64,000 nucleotides of DNA from Enterobacteriaceae endosymbiont of Donacia thalassina (GCF_012568245.1 NZ_CP046188.1:2233-66232), one strand, 5' to 3'; shown: positions 48,311-58,625, numbered from the stretch's first letter. The notes: a model not told the origin generated them from the sequence alone. Translations and numbers: made by a program.

Positions 48311-50374
48311 ATTAACAAAATTAGTAACTATAATTAAATATTTTTTTATATAATATAAAATTAAAATTCTGTTTTGTTTAATTTTTTTCTCTTGATGATT
48401 AATCATTACTTTTTGAAAAAAATTATTAACAGGATAATATAATTCAGACAATATTAATAATATATTATAATAATCGTTATTTTTGATTTTTAATTTAAGT
48501 ATTTTAGATAATTTAACAATATATCTAAATAAAATAATTTCTTCTTTATCTTTTAATAAAGATATATTAATATTTTTATTTTCATCTACATATTTTTTGT
48601 TTTTTAATAAAATTTTATTTATTCTTTTATAAGTAAAAATCAGAAAATTACTTTGTTTTTCGTCATTTTTAAAAAATAAATTTAAAGCTTTTATTTTATA
48701 ATCTAAAACTAATAAATTATTAATTTCATTATCTAAAATAGAAGAGATAATATTTTTTTTATATCCTAAAGATATATACCAGTTATAACATCTTTTTTTT
48801 ATAAAAAAAAGTATTTGTTTCAAAATTTTTTCTTTATGAATTATATCCCTTTTATATAAATAAATGCTAAAATTAATTAATTGAGTCAAATGTATTTCTA
48901 TTTTTCTTTCTATAATAATACGAATAATAATTAATGTAATATTTTTTAAAGCAAATGGATCTTTATCACCAGTGGGTAATAAGGATATAATAGAAATTCC
49001 CACAATAGTATCTATTTTATCTGCAATAAATAAAATGCAAGAAATTATATTTTTAGGTATTAAATCATTTTTTTTATATTGATATTGTTCTTTAATAGCT
49101 TGTGATACATTTTTATTTTCTTGATTATATTTTGCATAGTACATTCCAATAATACCCTGCAAATCAGGAAATTCATAAACCATTTGTGTTGCTAAATCAC
49201 ATTTAGATAATTTACTAGCTCTAGTACAATCTATAATATTAATTTTTTCAATAATTTTTGCTATATATTGAGATATTTTTTCTATACGTATAGTTTTTTC
49301 AAATAAATTTCCTAAATCTTTTTGAAAAATAATATTTTTTAATTTCTCTAAATATTGTTCAAATTTTATTTGTAAATCATTTTTAAAAAAAAATTGAATA
49401 TCTTTAAATCTTGATTTAATAACTTGTTCATTATTATTGATAATCATTTTATTATTATTTGTTTTAATATTTATTAAAATAATAAAATTAGATAATAATT
49501 TTTTTTTCTTATCATATAAAGGTATATATTTTTGATATTTAATCATAACATATGTTAATATTTCTGTTGGTAATGTTAAAAATTTATTATCAAATTTTCC
49601 TACTAATAATACAGGCCATTCAACCATAGATGATAATTCTTCTAAAAAAATATTATTTATTTTAACTATTGCATTGAAATCATTTGCTATTTTATTTATT
49701 TTATTAAGAATAATGTTTTTTCGTTTAATATTATTAACAATAACTTTTCCTTCTATAAATAATAATTTTTCATATTCTTCTGCATTTTGTAAAATTATTT
49801 TTTTTGTACACATAAATCTATGTCCTTGAATAATATTATTAGATTTAAAATTTAATATATTTTTTTTTATATTTTTTTTTCCTAAAACTAATACAATATT
49901 TCTTATTGGTCTAATAAATTTAAAAATTTTATTATCCCAATACATAAAATTGGGAATAGAAATAATATTTTTTAAAGAATTGATAATTATATTTGCTAAT
50001 AAGTTTTTAATATGTAATCCTTTTATTACCTTTTTATAAAAAATATAATTTTTTTTATAAAAAATATATTTTTTGTTTTTAATATTATATTTTTTCATCC
50101 AAAATTGAATTATTTTATTTGAAAAAATATCTTTTTTATCGGATATAAATGGTCCTTTAATAATATAAGTATAATCAGATTGTATTATATTTATAAAATA
50201 TATTTGTAATGCAATACGCCTAGATGTAAAAAAACATTTTATTATTTTAAATTTAAAATTATTTTTTTTTAATTCATTTTTAAAATTTTTTAAAATTATT
50301 TGAGATATTTTTAATAAATATTTAGAAGGTATTTCTTCTATACTAATTTCTAATAATAATATATTATTACACAT
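48302..50374 (-). CDS. glyS: Glycyl-tRNA synthetase beta subunit
   Basis: Large subunit of the tetrameric bacterial GlyRS, carrying tRNA recognition and an HD-like domain. It is 690 aa (E. coli 689). The N-terminus LLLEISIEEIPSKYL matches E. coli LLVEIGTEELPPK. VYEFPDLQGIIGMYYAKY, VGISIISLLPTGDKDPFALK and TSRRIALQI are the best preserved stretches. The rest is strongly Lys/Ile/Asn drifted. It follows glyQ by 29 nt. Confidence 0.94.
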   Translation of the reverse strand: MCNNILLLEISIEEIPSKYLLKISQIILKNFKNELKKNNFKFKIIKCFFTSRRIALQIYFINIIQSDYTYIIKGPFISDKKDIFSNKIIQFWMKKYNIKNKKYIFYKKNYIFYKKVIKGLHIKNLLANIIINSLKNIISIPNFMYWDNKIFKFIRPIRNIVLVLGKKNIKKNILNFKSNNIIQGHRFMCTKKIILQNAEEYEKLLFIEGKVIVNNIKRKNIILNKINKIANDFNAIVKINNIFLEELSSMVEWPVLLVGKFDNKFLTLPTEILTYVMIKYQKYIPLYDKKKKLLSNFIILINIKTNNNKMIINNNEQVIKSRFKDIQFFFKNDLQIKFEQYLEKLKNIIFQKDLGNLFEKTIRIEKISQYIAKIIEKINIIDCTRASKLSKCDLATQMVYEFPDLQGIIGMYYAKYNQENKNVSQAIKEQYQYKKNDLIPKNIISCILFIADKIDTIVGISIISLLPTGDKDPFALKNITLIIIRIIIERKIEIHLTQLINFSIYLYKRDIIHKEKILKQILFFIKKRCYNWYISLGYKKNIISSILDNEINNLLVLDYKIKALNLFFKNDEKQSNFLIFTYKRINKILLKNKKYVDENKNINISLLKDKEEIILFRYIVKLSKILKLKIKNNDYYNILLILSELYYPVNNFFQKVMINHQEKKIKQNRILILYYIKKYLIIVTNFVNLY

Positions 50375-50403
50375 AAGATTATATTACCTAATTAATAATT
50401 TTT

Positions 50404-51285
50404 TTATTTTACATAATTATAATATTTTATAGCAATTAATTTTGTCATATTACATAATTTTAAAACATATCTTTGTCTTTCAGTATGTGATAAAAATTTA
50501 CGTGCTTCTAATAAATTGAAACAATGTGATGCTTTTAAAAGTTTTTCATATGCAGGAAAAATTAATGGAGTTTTTAAATCTAATAAATAATTAATTTCTT
50601 TTTCATAATTTTTAAAACAATATATAAGAAAATCAATATTTGTATATTGAAAATTATAAATAGATTGTTCTTTTTCATTTTTATAAAAAAAATCTTTATA
50701 AGTAATAATAGAATTATTTATATCTTTATTCCATATTAAATCAAATATGTTTGTAACATTTTGAATATTCATTGCTAATCTTTCTAAACCATAAGTAATT
50801 TCTCCTGTAATAGGGTTACATATTATTCCACCCATTTGTTGAAAATATGTAAATTGAGTTATTTCCATACCATTTAACCATATTTCCCAACCAATACCAT
50901 ATGCACCTAATGTAGGATTTTCCCAATTATCATCCATAAAACGAAGATCATTATTTTTTAAATCTAATTTTAATTTTTCTAAAGATTTTAAATATAAAGC
51001 CTGAATATTATGAGGAGGAGGTTTCATTATTACTTGAAATTGATAATATTGTTGTAATCTGTTAGGATTATTTCCATACCTTCCATCAGAAGGTCTTCTA
51101 GATAATTGTACATAAGCCAATTTAGTTGGTTGATTTCCTATAGCATACAAACACGTCATTGGATGTGAAGTTGCTGCACCAACTTCAGTATCAATTGGTT
51201 GTATAATACTACAACCTTGTTTTGACCAATAATTTTGTAAGATAAAAATCATTCCTTGAAATGTTTTTTCATTAAATTCTTTCAT
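50404..51285 (-). CDS. glyQ: Glycyl-tRNA synthetase alpha subunit
   Basis: Catalytic class II subunit of GlyRS. It is 293 aa (E. coli 303) and much better conserved than GlyS. TFQGMIFILQNYWSKQGC, EVGAATSHPMTCLYAIG, RRPSDGRYGNNPNRLQ and GIGWEIWLNGMEITQFTYFQQ are all intact. It is first gene of glyQS and diverges from fieF. Confidence 0.96.
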   Translation of the reverse strand: MKEFNEKTFQGMIFILQNYWSKQGCSIIQPIDTEVGAATSHPMTCLYAIGNQPTKLAYVQLSRRPSDGRYGNNPNRLQQYYQFQVIMKPPPHNIQALYLKSLEKLKLDLKNNDLRFMDDNWENPTLGAYGIGWEIWLNGMEITQFTYFQQMGGIICNPITGEITYGLERLAMNIQNVTNIFDLIWNKDINNSIITYKDFFYKNEKEQSIYNFQYTNIDFLIYCFKNYEKEINYLLDLKTPLIFPAYEKLLKASHCFNLLEARKFLSHTERQRYVLKLCNMTKLIAIKYYNYVK

Positions 51286-51475
51286 TTTTTTAAATTTATT
51301 TAAATTTATAATTTTAATATAATTATTATATATAATTTTAAATTAAAAAATATAAATAAAAATTTAACATATTTTTAATAGAATAAGAATTAGTGTTAAA
51401 ATAATTTATTATTTTAGAATAATAAAATATTTTATATTAAATTATTAAAATTATTAATATGGATTAAATAAAAAT

Positions 51476-52414
51476 ATGAATAATATATTTAAACAAATTT
51501 CTTTTAAAGAAAAAAAAAATGAATATAATAAATTAATAACAAAAGCTACAAATTTAGCAATTTTATTATCTTTAACATTATTAATGTTAAAATTATTAGC
51601 TTGGTGGCAAACTAAATCTATAAGTATGTTAGCTGCTTGTGTAGATTCTTTAGTAGATATTACATCATCATCAATGAATTTATTAATTATATATTATTCT
51701 TTACAACCTGCTGATTTAGAACATACTTTTGGACATGGTAAAGCTGAATCATTATCTGCTTTAACACAAAGCATATTTATTTGCATTACAGCAATTTATT
51801 TATTTATAAATAGTTTAAAATATATATCTCATCCTACAAAATTACATTACCCAATAATAGGAATATTAGTTATAATAATTTCATTTTTCTTAACTTTAAT
51901 ATTAGTAATTTTCCAAAAAAAAGTAATAGCTAAAACAAATAGCCAAGCGACTCATGCTGATATGATACATTATGAATCTGATATTTTAATTAATAGTGCA
52001 ATTTTATTAGCTTTGATATTAAATTTTTTTAATATAAAACAAGCAGATTCTTTTATAGCCTTAATTATTAGTATATTTATTTTTTACAATGCTTTTAAAG
52101 TAGGATATAAAGCAATACAATCTTTATTAGATAGATCTTTACCAGAACATGAAAAAAAAATTATAATAGATTTAATTACTTCTTGGCCTAAAGTAAAAGG
52201 AGCTCATCAGTTAAAAACAAGACAATCTGGTCCTACCCGTTTTATACAACTTCATTTAGTATTAGAAGATAATTTACCTTTATTAGAATCACATTCAATT
52301 GCAAAAAAAATAGAAAATGCTTTAAATAAAAAATTTCCTTATTCAGATATAATTATACATCAAGATCCATATTCTATTGTTTCTGATAAATATAAAGGTT
52401 TTTTCAAAAATTAA
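51476..52414 (+). CDS. fieF: Cation-efflux pump FieF (YiiP, CDF family)
   Basis: Inner-membrane proton antiporter exporting Zn2+/Fe2+. It is 312 aa (E. coli 300). Six membrane segments are visible. The transport site has Asp57/Asp61 in AACVDSLVDI and the His/Asp pair in ADMIHYESD. The cytoplasmic domain keeps GAHQLKTRQSGPTRFIQLHL and IIIHQDP. The N-terminus carries about 12 extra residues. Order fieF-pfkA is ancestral. It is the only small-molecule transporter in the window. Confidence 0.95.
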   Translation: MNNIFKQISFKEKKNEYNKLITKATNLAILLSLTLLMLKLLAWWQTKSISMLAACVDSLVDITSSSMNLLIIYYSLQPADLEHTFGHGKAESLSALTQSIFICITAIYLFINSLKYISHPTKLHYPIIGILVIIISFFLTLILVIFQKKVIAKTNSQATHADMIHYESDILINSAILLALILNFFNIKQADSFIALIISIFIFYNAFKVGYKAIQSLLDRSLPEHEKKIIIDLITSWPKVKGAHQLKTRQSGPTRFIQLHLVLEDNLPLLESHSIAKKIENALNKKFPYSDIIIHQDPYSIVSDKYKGFFKN

Positions 52415-52451
52415 TTTTATTAATAAAATATTATATATTGTGAGGTATTAT

Positions 52452-53414
52452 ATGATTCAAAAAATTGGTGTCCTTACAAGCGGGGGAGATTCTCCAGGAA
52501 TGAATGCTGCTATTAGAGGTGTTGTTAGAACAGCAATAGGATATAATATGGAAGTTTTTGGAATATATAATGGTTATTTAGGATTATATAATAATCATGT
52601 TATAAAATTAAATAGATATAGTGTCTCTGATATTATTAATAAAGGAGGTACTTTTTTAGGATCTTCTCGTTTTACTCAATTTAAAAATAAACAAATACGT
52701 TCTATTGCTATAAATAATATGAAAAAACATGGTATTAATGCATTAGTTGTAATAGGAGGAGATGGTACATATATGGGAGCAAAATTATTAACTGAAATGG
52801 GATTTCCATGTATAGGAATTCCAGGAACAATTGATAATGATGTAGCAGGTACTGATTATAGTATAGGTTATTCTACTGCTTTAGAAACTATTGTACAAGC
52901 TATTGATAAATTAAGAGATACTTCTACTTCTCATCAAAGAATATCTATTGTAGAAATTATGGGTAGACATTGTGGAGATTTAACTTTAGCTGCAGCTATT
53001 GCAGGAGGATGTGAATTTATTGTGTTACCAGAAATTAATTATAATCAAGAAGATTTAGTAAAAGAAATAAAAATAGGTATAGAAAAAGGTAAAAAACATG
53101 CAATAGTATTGATTACAGAATTTATTTGTGATATTAATAAACTAGCAAAATTTATTCAAACTAAAATTAAACGTGAAACTAGAACTACAGTTTTAGGATA
53201 TATACAAAGAGGAGGTTCTCCTGTTGCATATGATCGTATTCTAGGTTCTCGAATGGGGGCATTTTCAGTCGAATTATTATTTAAAGGATATGGAGGGAGA
53301 TGTATAGGTATTCAAAATGATAAGATGGTTCATCATGATATTATTGATGCTATTTTAAATATGAAAAAAACTTTTAAACAAGATTTATTTGATACTGCTA
53401 AGAAATTATATTAA
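52452..53414 (+). CDS. pfkA: 6-phosphofructokinase
   Basis: ATP-dependent phosphorylation of fructose 6-phosphate in glycolysis. I start it at ATG 52452, which has GAGG 8 nt upstream and gives 320 aa, exactly the E. coli length. A frame extending back to 52377 lies inside fieF and adds unmatched residues. Motifs are TSGGDSPGMNAAIRGVVR, GTIDNDVAGTDYSIG with the catalytic Asp, IMGRHCGDLTL and QRGGSPVAYDRILGSRMG. It is well conserved. Confidence 0.97.
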   Translation: MIQKIGVLTSGGDSPGMNAAIRGVVRTAIGYNMEVFGIYNGYLGLYNNHVIKLNRYSVSDIINKGGTFLGSSRFTQFKNKQIRSIAINNMKKHGINALVVIGGDGTYMGAKLLTEMGFPCIGIPGTIDNDVAGTDYSIGYSTALETIVQAIDKLRDTSTSHQRISIVEIMGRHCGDLTLAAAIAGGCEFIVLPEINYNQEDLVKEIKIGIEKGKKHAIVLITEFICDINKLAKFIQTKIKRETRTTVLGYIQRGGSPVAYDRILGSRMGAFSVELLFKGYGGRCIGIQNDKMVHHDIIDAILNMKKTFKQDLFDTAKKLY

Positions 53415-53438
53415 TTAAATTATTAAAAGAGCTAAAAT

Positions 53439-53726
53439 ATGAATAATATAAAATTTTTAAAAAGAATACAAACAGGAAAAAGTTTTAGTAGACGTTTACG
53501 AATTAATAATCAATTTCCAGCCATAATTTATGGTAAAAAAAAAAAAACAATACCTATCATTATAAATAATGATGATATAATTAGTATTGATTTTAAAAAA
53601 AACTCTAAAAAAAAATTTCAATTAATAGATAAAAAGAAGAAAATTTACAAAGTAAAAATTATTGATATTCAATATCATCCATATAAAGATAATAAAATTT
53701 ATCATATAGATTTTTTATTCGTATAA
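53439..53726 (+). CDS. rplY: 50S ribosomal protein L25
   Basis: Binds 5S rRNA in the central protuberance. It is 95 aa (E. coli 94). The 5S-contact segment SFSRRLRINNQFPAIIYG and the C-terminal IDIQYHPYKDNKIYHIDF match E. coli. The middle is drifted and Lys-rich. It follows pfkA by 24 nt. Confidence 0.93.
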   Translation: MNNIKFLKRIQTGKSFSRRLRINNQFPAIIYGKKKKTIPIIINNDDIISIDFKKNSKKKFQLIDKKKKIYKVKIIDIQYHPYKDNKIYHIDFLFV

Positions 53727-53727
53727 A

Positions 53728-53745
53728 ATTTTTTATATAAAAAAT
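53728..53745. terminator. Hairpin between rplY and dapB
   Basis: A perfect A/T palindrome (ATTTTTTATATAAAAAAT) directly follows the rplY stop and is followed by a T-run, between convergent genes. All-A/T composition keeps confidence low. Confidence 0.35.
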
Positions 53746-53797
53746 ATATATTTTTTTACATATCTAATTAAATTTTAGTCAATTAAATTTTTAATTA

Positions 53798-54574
53798 CTA
53801 TATTCCTAACACATCATTCATATTATATATGCCTGTTTTTTTGTTATTAATCCAAATAGCTGCTTCAATAGCTCCTTTTGCAAAAGGTATTCTGTTAGAT
53901 GCTTTATGAATTAATTCTATTTGTTCACCAATAAAAGAAAATAAAATACTGTGCTCACCATATAAATCAGCAGCTCTAATAGAATGACATGTTACTTTTT
54001 TTATCATATTAAATTTTTTATACGTTTGAAGAATTATTTCTTTTAATGATAAAGCAGTTCCTGAAGGAAAATCTATCTTTTTTTTATGATGTTTTTCTAT
54101 TATATCTATATCTACATTATTTATTTGTTTATTTTGACATAAAATTTTAATCATATTTTCTATTATTTTTAATAAAATATTTATACCTTGACTAAAATTA
54201 GAAGATAAAATAACAGCTATATTTTTTGATATTTTTTTAATAATTAATTTTTGTTGTGTAGTAAAACCTGTAGTTCCAATAACAATTTTTTTTTTATATT
54301 GATTACAAATATTAATATTTTCTAATGTTGTTTTAGGATTAGTAAAATCTATTAAAATATCAAATTGTTCAATAATATCAATTAAATTAGATTTAATATT
54401 TAAAATATTAGATTTATATAAAATTTTATCTTTCTTTTTTAAAGAAGACTTACTTTCTATAACTCCATTTAATAAAATATTATTTATTGTTTCTGTATTT
54501 AATACTTTTAGAATATTTTTACCCATACGACCATTAATACCTGTTATAGCTAAACGAATCTGATTTTTTTTCAT
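53798..54574 (-). CDS. dapB: 4-hydroxy-tetrahydrodipicolinate reductase DapB
   Basis: NAD(P)H reductase following DapA in the lysine/diaminopimelate route. It is 258 aa (E. coli 273). The nucleotide motif is ITGINGRMGKNIL; the active-site stretch EKHHKKKIDFPSGTAL carries the catalytic His and Lys. SHSIRAADLYGEHSILF-type residues match E. coli SLRVGEIVGEHTAMF only loosely. It ends ileS-lspA-dapB, the E. coli order with fkpB, ispH and rihC lost. Confidence 0.95.
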   Translation of the reverse strand: MKKNQIRLAITGINGRMGKNILKVLNTETINNILLNGVIESKSSLKKKDKILYKSNILNIKSNLIDIIEQFDILIDFTNPKTTLENINICNQYKKKIVIGTTGFTTQQKLIIKKISKNIAVILSSNFSQGINILLKIIENMIKILCQNKQINNVDIDIIEKHHKKKIDFPSGTALSLKEIILQTYKKFNMIKKVTCHSIRAADLYGEHSILFSFIGEQIELIHKASNRIPFAKGAIEAAIWINNKKTGIYNMNDVLGI

Positions 54575-54596
54575 AAAAAATAAACCTATTTTAATA

Positions 54597-55079
54597 TTAT
54601 TTAATATTTAAAAAAATATCTTTTATAAGAATAATTACTCCAAAACAAATTAAAATATCTGCAATATTAAAAACTGGAAAATGATAATTATATATATGTA
54701 AATCTATAAAATCTATTATAAAACCATATTGTATTCTATTAATTAAATTACTTAGTATTCCACTAAATAGACAATTATAGATTAACTGATTAAAATTATC
54801 TTTTATAAAAATTAATATTACTAATATAGTAATATTTATTTTTATTAAAAATAAAAAAATATTTTGATAATTTTGAAAAAAACCAAAAATTATTCCATAA
54901 TTACGTAAGTAAATAAAATTTAAATAAGAACAAATATAATAAAATTTATATAGTTTTATATTTTTAATAATTAAATTTTTACAAAAAATATCTATTAATA
55001 CTAATAATAAAATATAAATATTTAATATTTCTATTTTTTTTTTAAAAAAATTATTAAATAAATAAACGTTTTTCACCAT
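54597..55079 (-). CDS. lspA: Lipoprotein signal peptidase LspA with Asp-to-Asn change
   Basis: Inner-membrane aspartyl protease (signal peptidase II) that cleaves prolipoproteins after lipidation. It is 160 aa (E. coli 164) with four membrane segments. Asp30, Asn60 (LRNYG), Asp123 (FIIDF), Asn138 and Asp141 (FNIAD) align with conserved residues. By my alignment Asp123 and Asp141 equal the catalytic pair Asp124/Asp143 of Pseudomonas aeruginosa. The NxxDR motif reads NLINR: Asn114 replaces the Asp that is 115 in P. aeruginosa and 102 in Bacillus. The ATG overlaps ileS by 26 nt. BamB is a visible substrate. Confidence 0.9.
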   Translation of the reverse strand: MVKNVYLFNNFFKKKIEILNIYILLLVLIDIFCKNLIIKNIKLYKFYYICSYLNFIYLRNYGIIFGFFQNYQNIFLFLIKINITILVILIFIKDNFNQLIYNCLFSGILSNLINRIQYGFIIDFIDLHIYNYHFPVFNIADILICFGVIILIKDIFLNIK

Positions 55080-57837
55080 TTCCTATTGTATTTAATTGAC
55101 AACGATTACAAATTTTATTAACTATATATTTTGAATAATACCAACAACGTTCACATTTAAAATATTTTGATTTTTTAATTTTAAAATTTTGTATTAATTT
55201 ATTTTTATATATTTTTTTTTCTTGATAAATAATAATATCAGATACTAATAATAAAAAACGTAGTTCTGTACCTAACATTATTAACTTTTTATAAATCTCT
55301 GTATTTACAAATACAATAATATTTGCTTCTAAAGAACTTCCTATAATTTTTTTATTTCTTGCATATTCAATAATTTTATTTATTTCATTTTTAAAAATTA
55401 AAATATCGTCCCAGTATTCATTATTCATTATATCATCTGATGATAAGTAAAAGAGTTTGGAATACCATTCTTCTGTAAAAACATATTTAGATCTTATTCC
55501 AGGAATATAATTCCAAATTTCATGAGCTGTAAAAGATAATATTGGAGAAATCCATCTTACTAAAGATTCAAGAATCATATATAAAGATGTTTGACAACTT
55601 AATCTTTCTTTACTAAATTTTTTAAATGTATACTGTCTATCTTTAATAATATCAAAATAAATAGAACCTAAATCTATAGAACAAAATTGCATTATTTCTT
55701 GAACTACATTTTGTATATTATATTTATTATAATATGTTATAATTTTTTCTTGTGTAATTTTAGTTTTATGAATAATCCATTTATCTAATACTAACATATT
55801 TTTTTGTTTTATTATATTTTTTTCAGGTATAAAATTATTTAAATTAGATAATAAAAATCTAACTGTATTACGAATACGTCTATAAATTTCCGTAATTCTT
55901 TTTAATATATTTTGAGATATATTTACTTCATTTGTATAATCTGTTGATGCTACCCATAATCTTAAAATATCACTACCTAAAGTATTTACTATATTTTGAG
56001 GTTTAATAATATTACCTAAGGATTTAGACATTTTTTTACCTTTATTATCAACTGTAAAACCATGACTTATTACAGTTTTATATGGTGCATCATTATCTAT
56101 AGCCGTGGAAATCATTAAAGAAGAAATAAACCATCCTCTATATTGATCTGTTCCTTCTAAATATACATCAATTTTTTTTTTTTTAAATTCTTTAATTTGT
56201 TGAATAATTGAATTATAAGTTGACCCAGAATCAAACCAAACATCTAATATATCTGTAACTTTTTCATATAAATTAGCATCTTGACCTAAAAATTTTTTAA
56301 TATCTAAATCCCACCATACTTGTATACCTTTTTTTTCAATCATACAAGCTATTTCTTTTATAAATTTTAAAGAATCAGTATGTATTTTTTGTGTTTTTTT
56401 ATTAATAAATAAAGGAATTGGAATTCCCCATATTCTTTGTCTTGAAATACACCAATCAGGTCTTTTCTCTAACATAAGATTCATTCTTTTATAACCCCAA
56501 TTAGGTATCCATTGTACTTTTTTTATTAATTTTTTTGCTGATTCTCTAAGATTTTTTCTATCCATACTAATAAACCATTGTGAGGTAGATATATATATAA
56601 TAGGTATCTTATGACGCCAACAATATGGATAATTATGAATATAATTTTCTAATAAAAATAATACATTTTTTTTTATTAAAATTTTTATAATTATTTTGTC
56701 AGAAAAAAAAATATTAACTTTATCTAATTTAGGATGTACATTTTTTTTAAAATACCCTTTTCTATCTATAATATTTTCTAAACATTTTATGTTATATTTA
56801 TTACATATATTATAATCATCTAATCCATGATTAGGTGCCATATGTACAATTCCTGTTCCTGATTTTTCGGAAACATAATCATCTATAATTACAGATGAAA
56901 TATTATCATTAATTGGATTTTTTACTAATATATTTACAAAATATTTTCCTTTTATTTCTAATAGAATTTTCCATTTTATAATTTTTTTTTTCTTCATAAT
57001 TATATGAACTAAATTTTTAGCTAATATAATTATATTTTGATTAATTTCAATTAATTGATAATATATTTGAGGATTTAAAACAACAACTTTATTTGCCGGT
57101 ATAGTCCACGGAGTGGTAGTCCATATTAAAAATGAAATATTATAATTTTTTATTTCTATATTCAAATTTTTTTTAAAAAAATCAATATTAATTATGTTAA
57201 ACATAACATAACATGTTAAAGTTTTTTTTTTTATATAATCAACTTCGGCTTCTGCTAATGAAGAAAGACATTTTGTACACCAATGTACTGGTTTTTTACC
57301 TTTATATAAATATTTTTTTTCAATTATTTTTCCTAAAATACGTACAATATTTGCTTCTGTTTTAAAATTCATTGTTAAATAAGAATTTATCCAATCAGCA
57401 AATATTCCTAATCTCATAAAATCATTTTTTTGTTTTTTAATTTGTTTTAAAACATATTTTCTACATTCAATTCTAAATTGTTTTTTAGAAATTTTTTTAT
57501 TTTTTTTTTTTAAAATTTCTTCTACTTTTTGTTCTATAGGTAATCCGTGACAATCCCATCCAGGAATAAATGAAGTATAATAACCATCAATATTTTTAAA
57601 TTTTATAATAATATCTTTTAAAATCTTATTAAAAGCATGTCCAATATGGATATTACCATTAGCATATGGTGGACCATCATGTAAAATAAATTTTTTTTTA
57701 TTTTTTTTAATATTTAATATTTTTTGATATAAATTATCTTTTTCCCATTGTTTTAATATAATTAATTCATTTTTTGTTAAATGTGCTTTCATTGGAAATT
57801 TTGTTTTTGGTAAATTTAAATTAAATTTATTTTTCAT
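55054..57837 (-). CDS. ileS: Isoleucyl-tRNA synthetase
   Basis: Class I synthetase with editing domain, 927 aa (E. coli 938). HIGH is at 64-67 in DGPPYANGNIHIGHAFNKIL; KMSKS is intact in KGKKMSKSLGN. The editing domain shows WTTTPWTIPANK and GTGIVHMAPNHGLDDY. The C-terminal zinc finger is CERC...CNRC. Demand is high since the proteome is Ile-rich. It diverges from rpsT as in E. coli, with ribF lost, and its end overlaps lspA. Confidence 0.97.
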   Translation of the reverse strand: MKNKFNLNLPKTKFPMKAHLTKNELIILKQWEKDNLYQKILNIKKNKKKFILHDGPPYANGNIHIGHAFNKILKDIIIKFKNIDGYYTSFIPGWDCHGLPIEQKVEEILKKKNKKISKKQFRIECRKYVLKQIKKQKNDFMRLGIFADWINSYLTMNFKTEANIVRILGKIIEKKYLYKGKKPVHWCTKCLSSLAEAEVDYIKKKTLTCYVMFNIINIDFFKKNLNIEIKNYNISFLIWTTTPWTIPANKVVVLNPQIYYQLIEINQNIIILAKNLVHIIMKKKKIIKWKILLEIKGKYFVNILVKNPINDNISSVIIDDYVSEKSGTGIVHMAPNHGLDDYNICNKYNIKCLENIIDRKGYFKKNVHPKLDKVNIFFSDKIIIKILIKKNVLFLLENYIHNYPYCWRHKIPIIYISTSQWFISMDRKNLRESAKKLIKKVQWIPNWGYKRMNLMLEKRPDWCISRQRIWGIPIPLFINKKTQKIHTDSLKFIKEIACMIEKKGIQVWWDLDIKKFLGQDANLYEKVTDILDVWFDSGSTYNSIIQQIKEFKKKKIDVYLEGTDQYRGWFISSLMISTAIDNDAPYKTVISHGFTVDNKGKKMSKSLGNIIKPQNIVNTLGSDILRLWVASTDYTNEVNISQNILKRITEIYRRIRNTVRFLLSNLNNFIPEKNIIKQKNMLVLDKWIIHKTKITQEKIITYYNKYNIQNVVQEIMQFCSIDLGSIYFDIIKDRQYTFKKFSKERLSCQTSLYMILESLVRWISPILSFTAHEIWNYIPGIRSKYVFTEEWYSKLFYLSSDDIMNNEYWDDILIFKNEINKIIEYARNKKIIGSSLEANIIVFVNTEIYKKLIMLGTELRFLLLVSDIIIYQEKKIYKNKLIQNFKIKKSKYFKCERCWYYSKYIVNKICNRCQLNTIGNGEKRLFI

Positions 57838-57998
57838 ACTAATTATCTTTAATTTGTTATTAATTTGACAAGAATCAATAAATATAAATTTTATTTTATT
57901 TTATTTATGTATAGATATTATATATAATAATATTTTATGTAAATATATAATTTCTATAAAAAATTAAAATTATCATTGTAATTAAAAGGAATATTTAT

Positions 57999-58265
57999 AT
58001 GGCAAATATAAAATCATCTAAAAAAAGAGCTTTAAAATCAGAAAAACAAAGACAACATAATATTAATTATCGTTCAATGTTACGTACTTTTATTAAAAAA
58101 GTTAATAATGCTATTTCTAATAAAAATATTGAATTATCAAAAAATAATTTTAAGATTATGCAATCTATCATAGATAGACAAGTACAAAAAAAATTAATAC
58201 ATAAAAATAAAGCATCTCGTTATAAATCTAGGTTATTTAATAAAATTAAAAAATTAAAAATATAA
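57999..58265 (+). CDS. rpsT: 30S ribosomal protein S20
   Basis: Helical primary 16S-binding protein. It is 88 aa (E. coli 87). The N-terminus MANIKSSKKRALKSEKQR and the SMLRTFIKKV core are near-identical; the C-terminal NKASRYKSRLFNKIKKL matches E. coli NKAARHKANLTAQINKL in form. AAGGA precedes the ATG. It diverges from ileS, as in E. coli. Confidence 0.96.
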   Translation: MANIKSSKKRALKSEKQRQHNINYRSMLRTFIKKVNNAISNKNIELSKNNFKIMQSIIDRQVQKKLIHKNKASRYKSRLFNKIKKLKI

Positions 58266-58289
58266 TAAATAATAATTTTAGAATAAAAA

Positions 58290-58625
58290 ATGAACATTAA
58301 TTTAATAAATAAGCCAATTTCTTTAACTAAAAGAGCAGCAAATAAAATAAAAAAATTACATTATAAAAATGTTAATTTTAGAATATTTATTTTAGGTGGG
58401 GGATGTAGTGGTTTTAAATATGATTTTATGTTAGATAAAAAAATAAAAAAAAATGATATTTTGATAAATTTACTAGATATAAATATTGTAATAGATAAAA
58501 TAAGTATGCAATATTTATTAGGTAGTGTTATTGATTATATTGAAAATATTGAAGAATCTAAATTTATTATTAAAAATCCATATATGAAAAATACATGTAA
58601 TTGTGGTGTTTCTTTTGATATTTAA
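58290..58625 (+). CDS. erpA: Iron-sulfur insertion protein ErpA (A-type carrier)
   Basis: Delivers Fe-S clusters to apo-proteins. It is 111 aa (E. coli 114). The three ligand cysteines are Cys39 (GGGCSGF), Cys103 and Cys105 (NTCNCG). Residues SMQYLLGSVIDYIE match E. coli SLQYLVGGSVDYTE. The E. coli C-terminus GCGSSFSI reads NCGVSFDI. It could also be called IscA by family, but the sequence fits ErpA better. LeuC is a client in this window. Confidence 0.9.
   Translation: MNINLINKPISLTKRAANKIKKLHYKNVNFRIFILGGGCSGFKYDFMLDKKIKKNDILINLLDINIVIDKISMQYLLGSVIDYIENIEESKFIIKNPYMKNTCNCGVSFDI

Noticed and set aside
57865..57890. A perfect TTGACA upstream of rpsT as a promoter.
   Set aside because: No -10 hexamer lies at 16-18 nt spacing; the nearest TATAAA is only 12 nt away.
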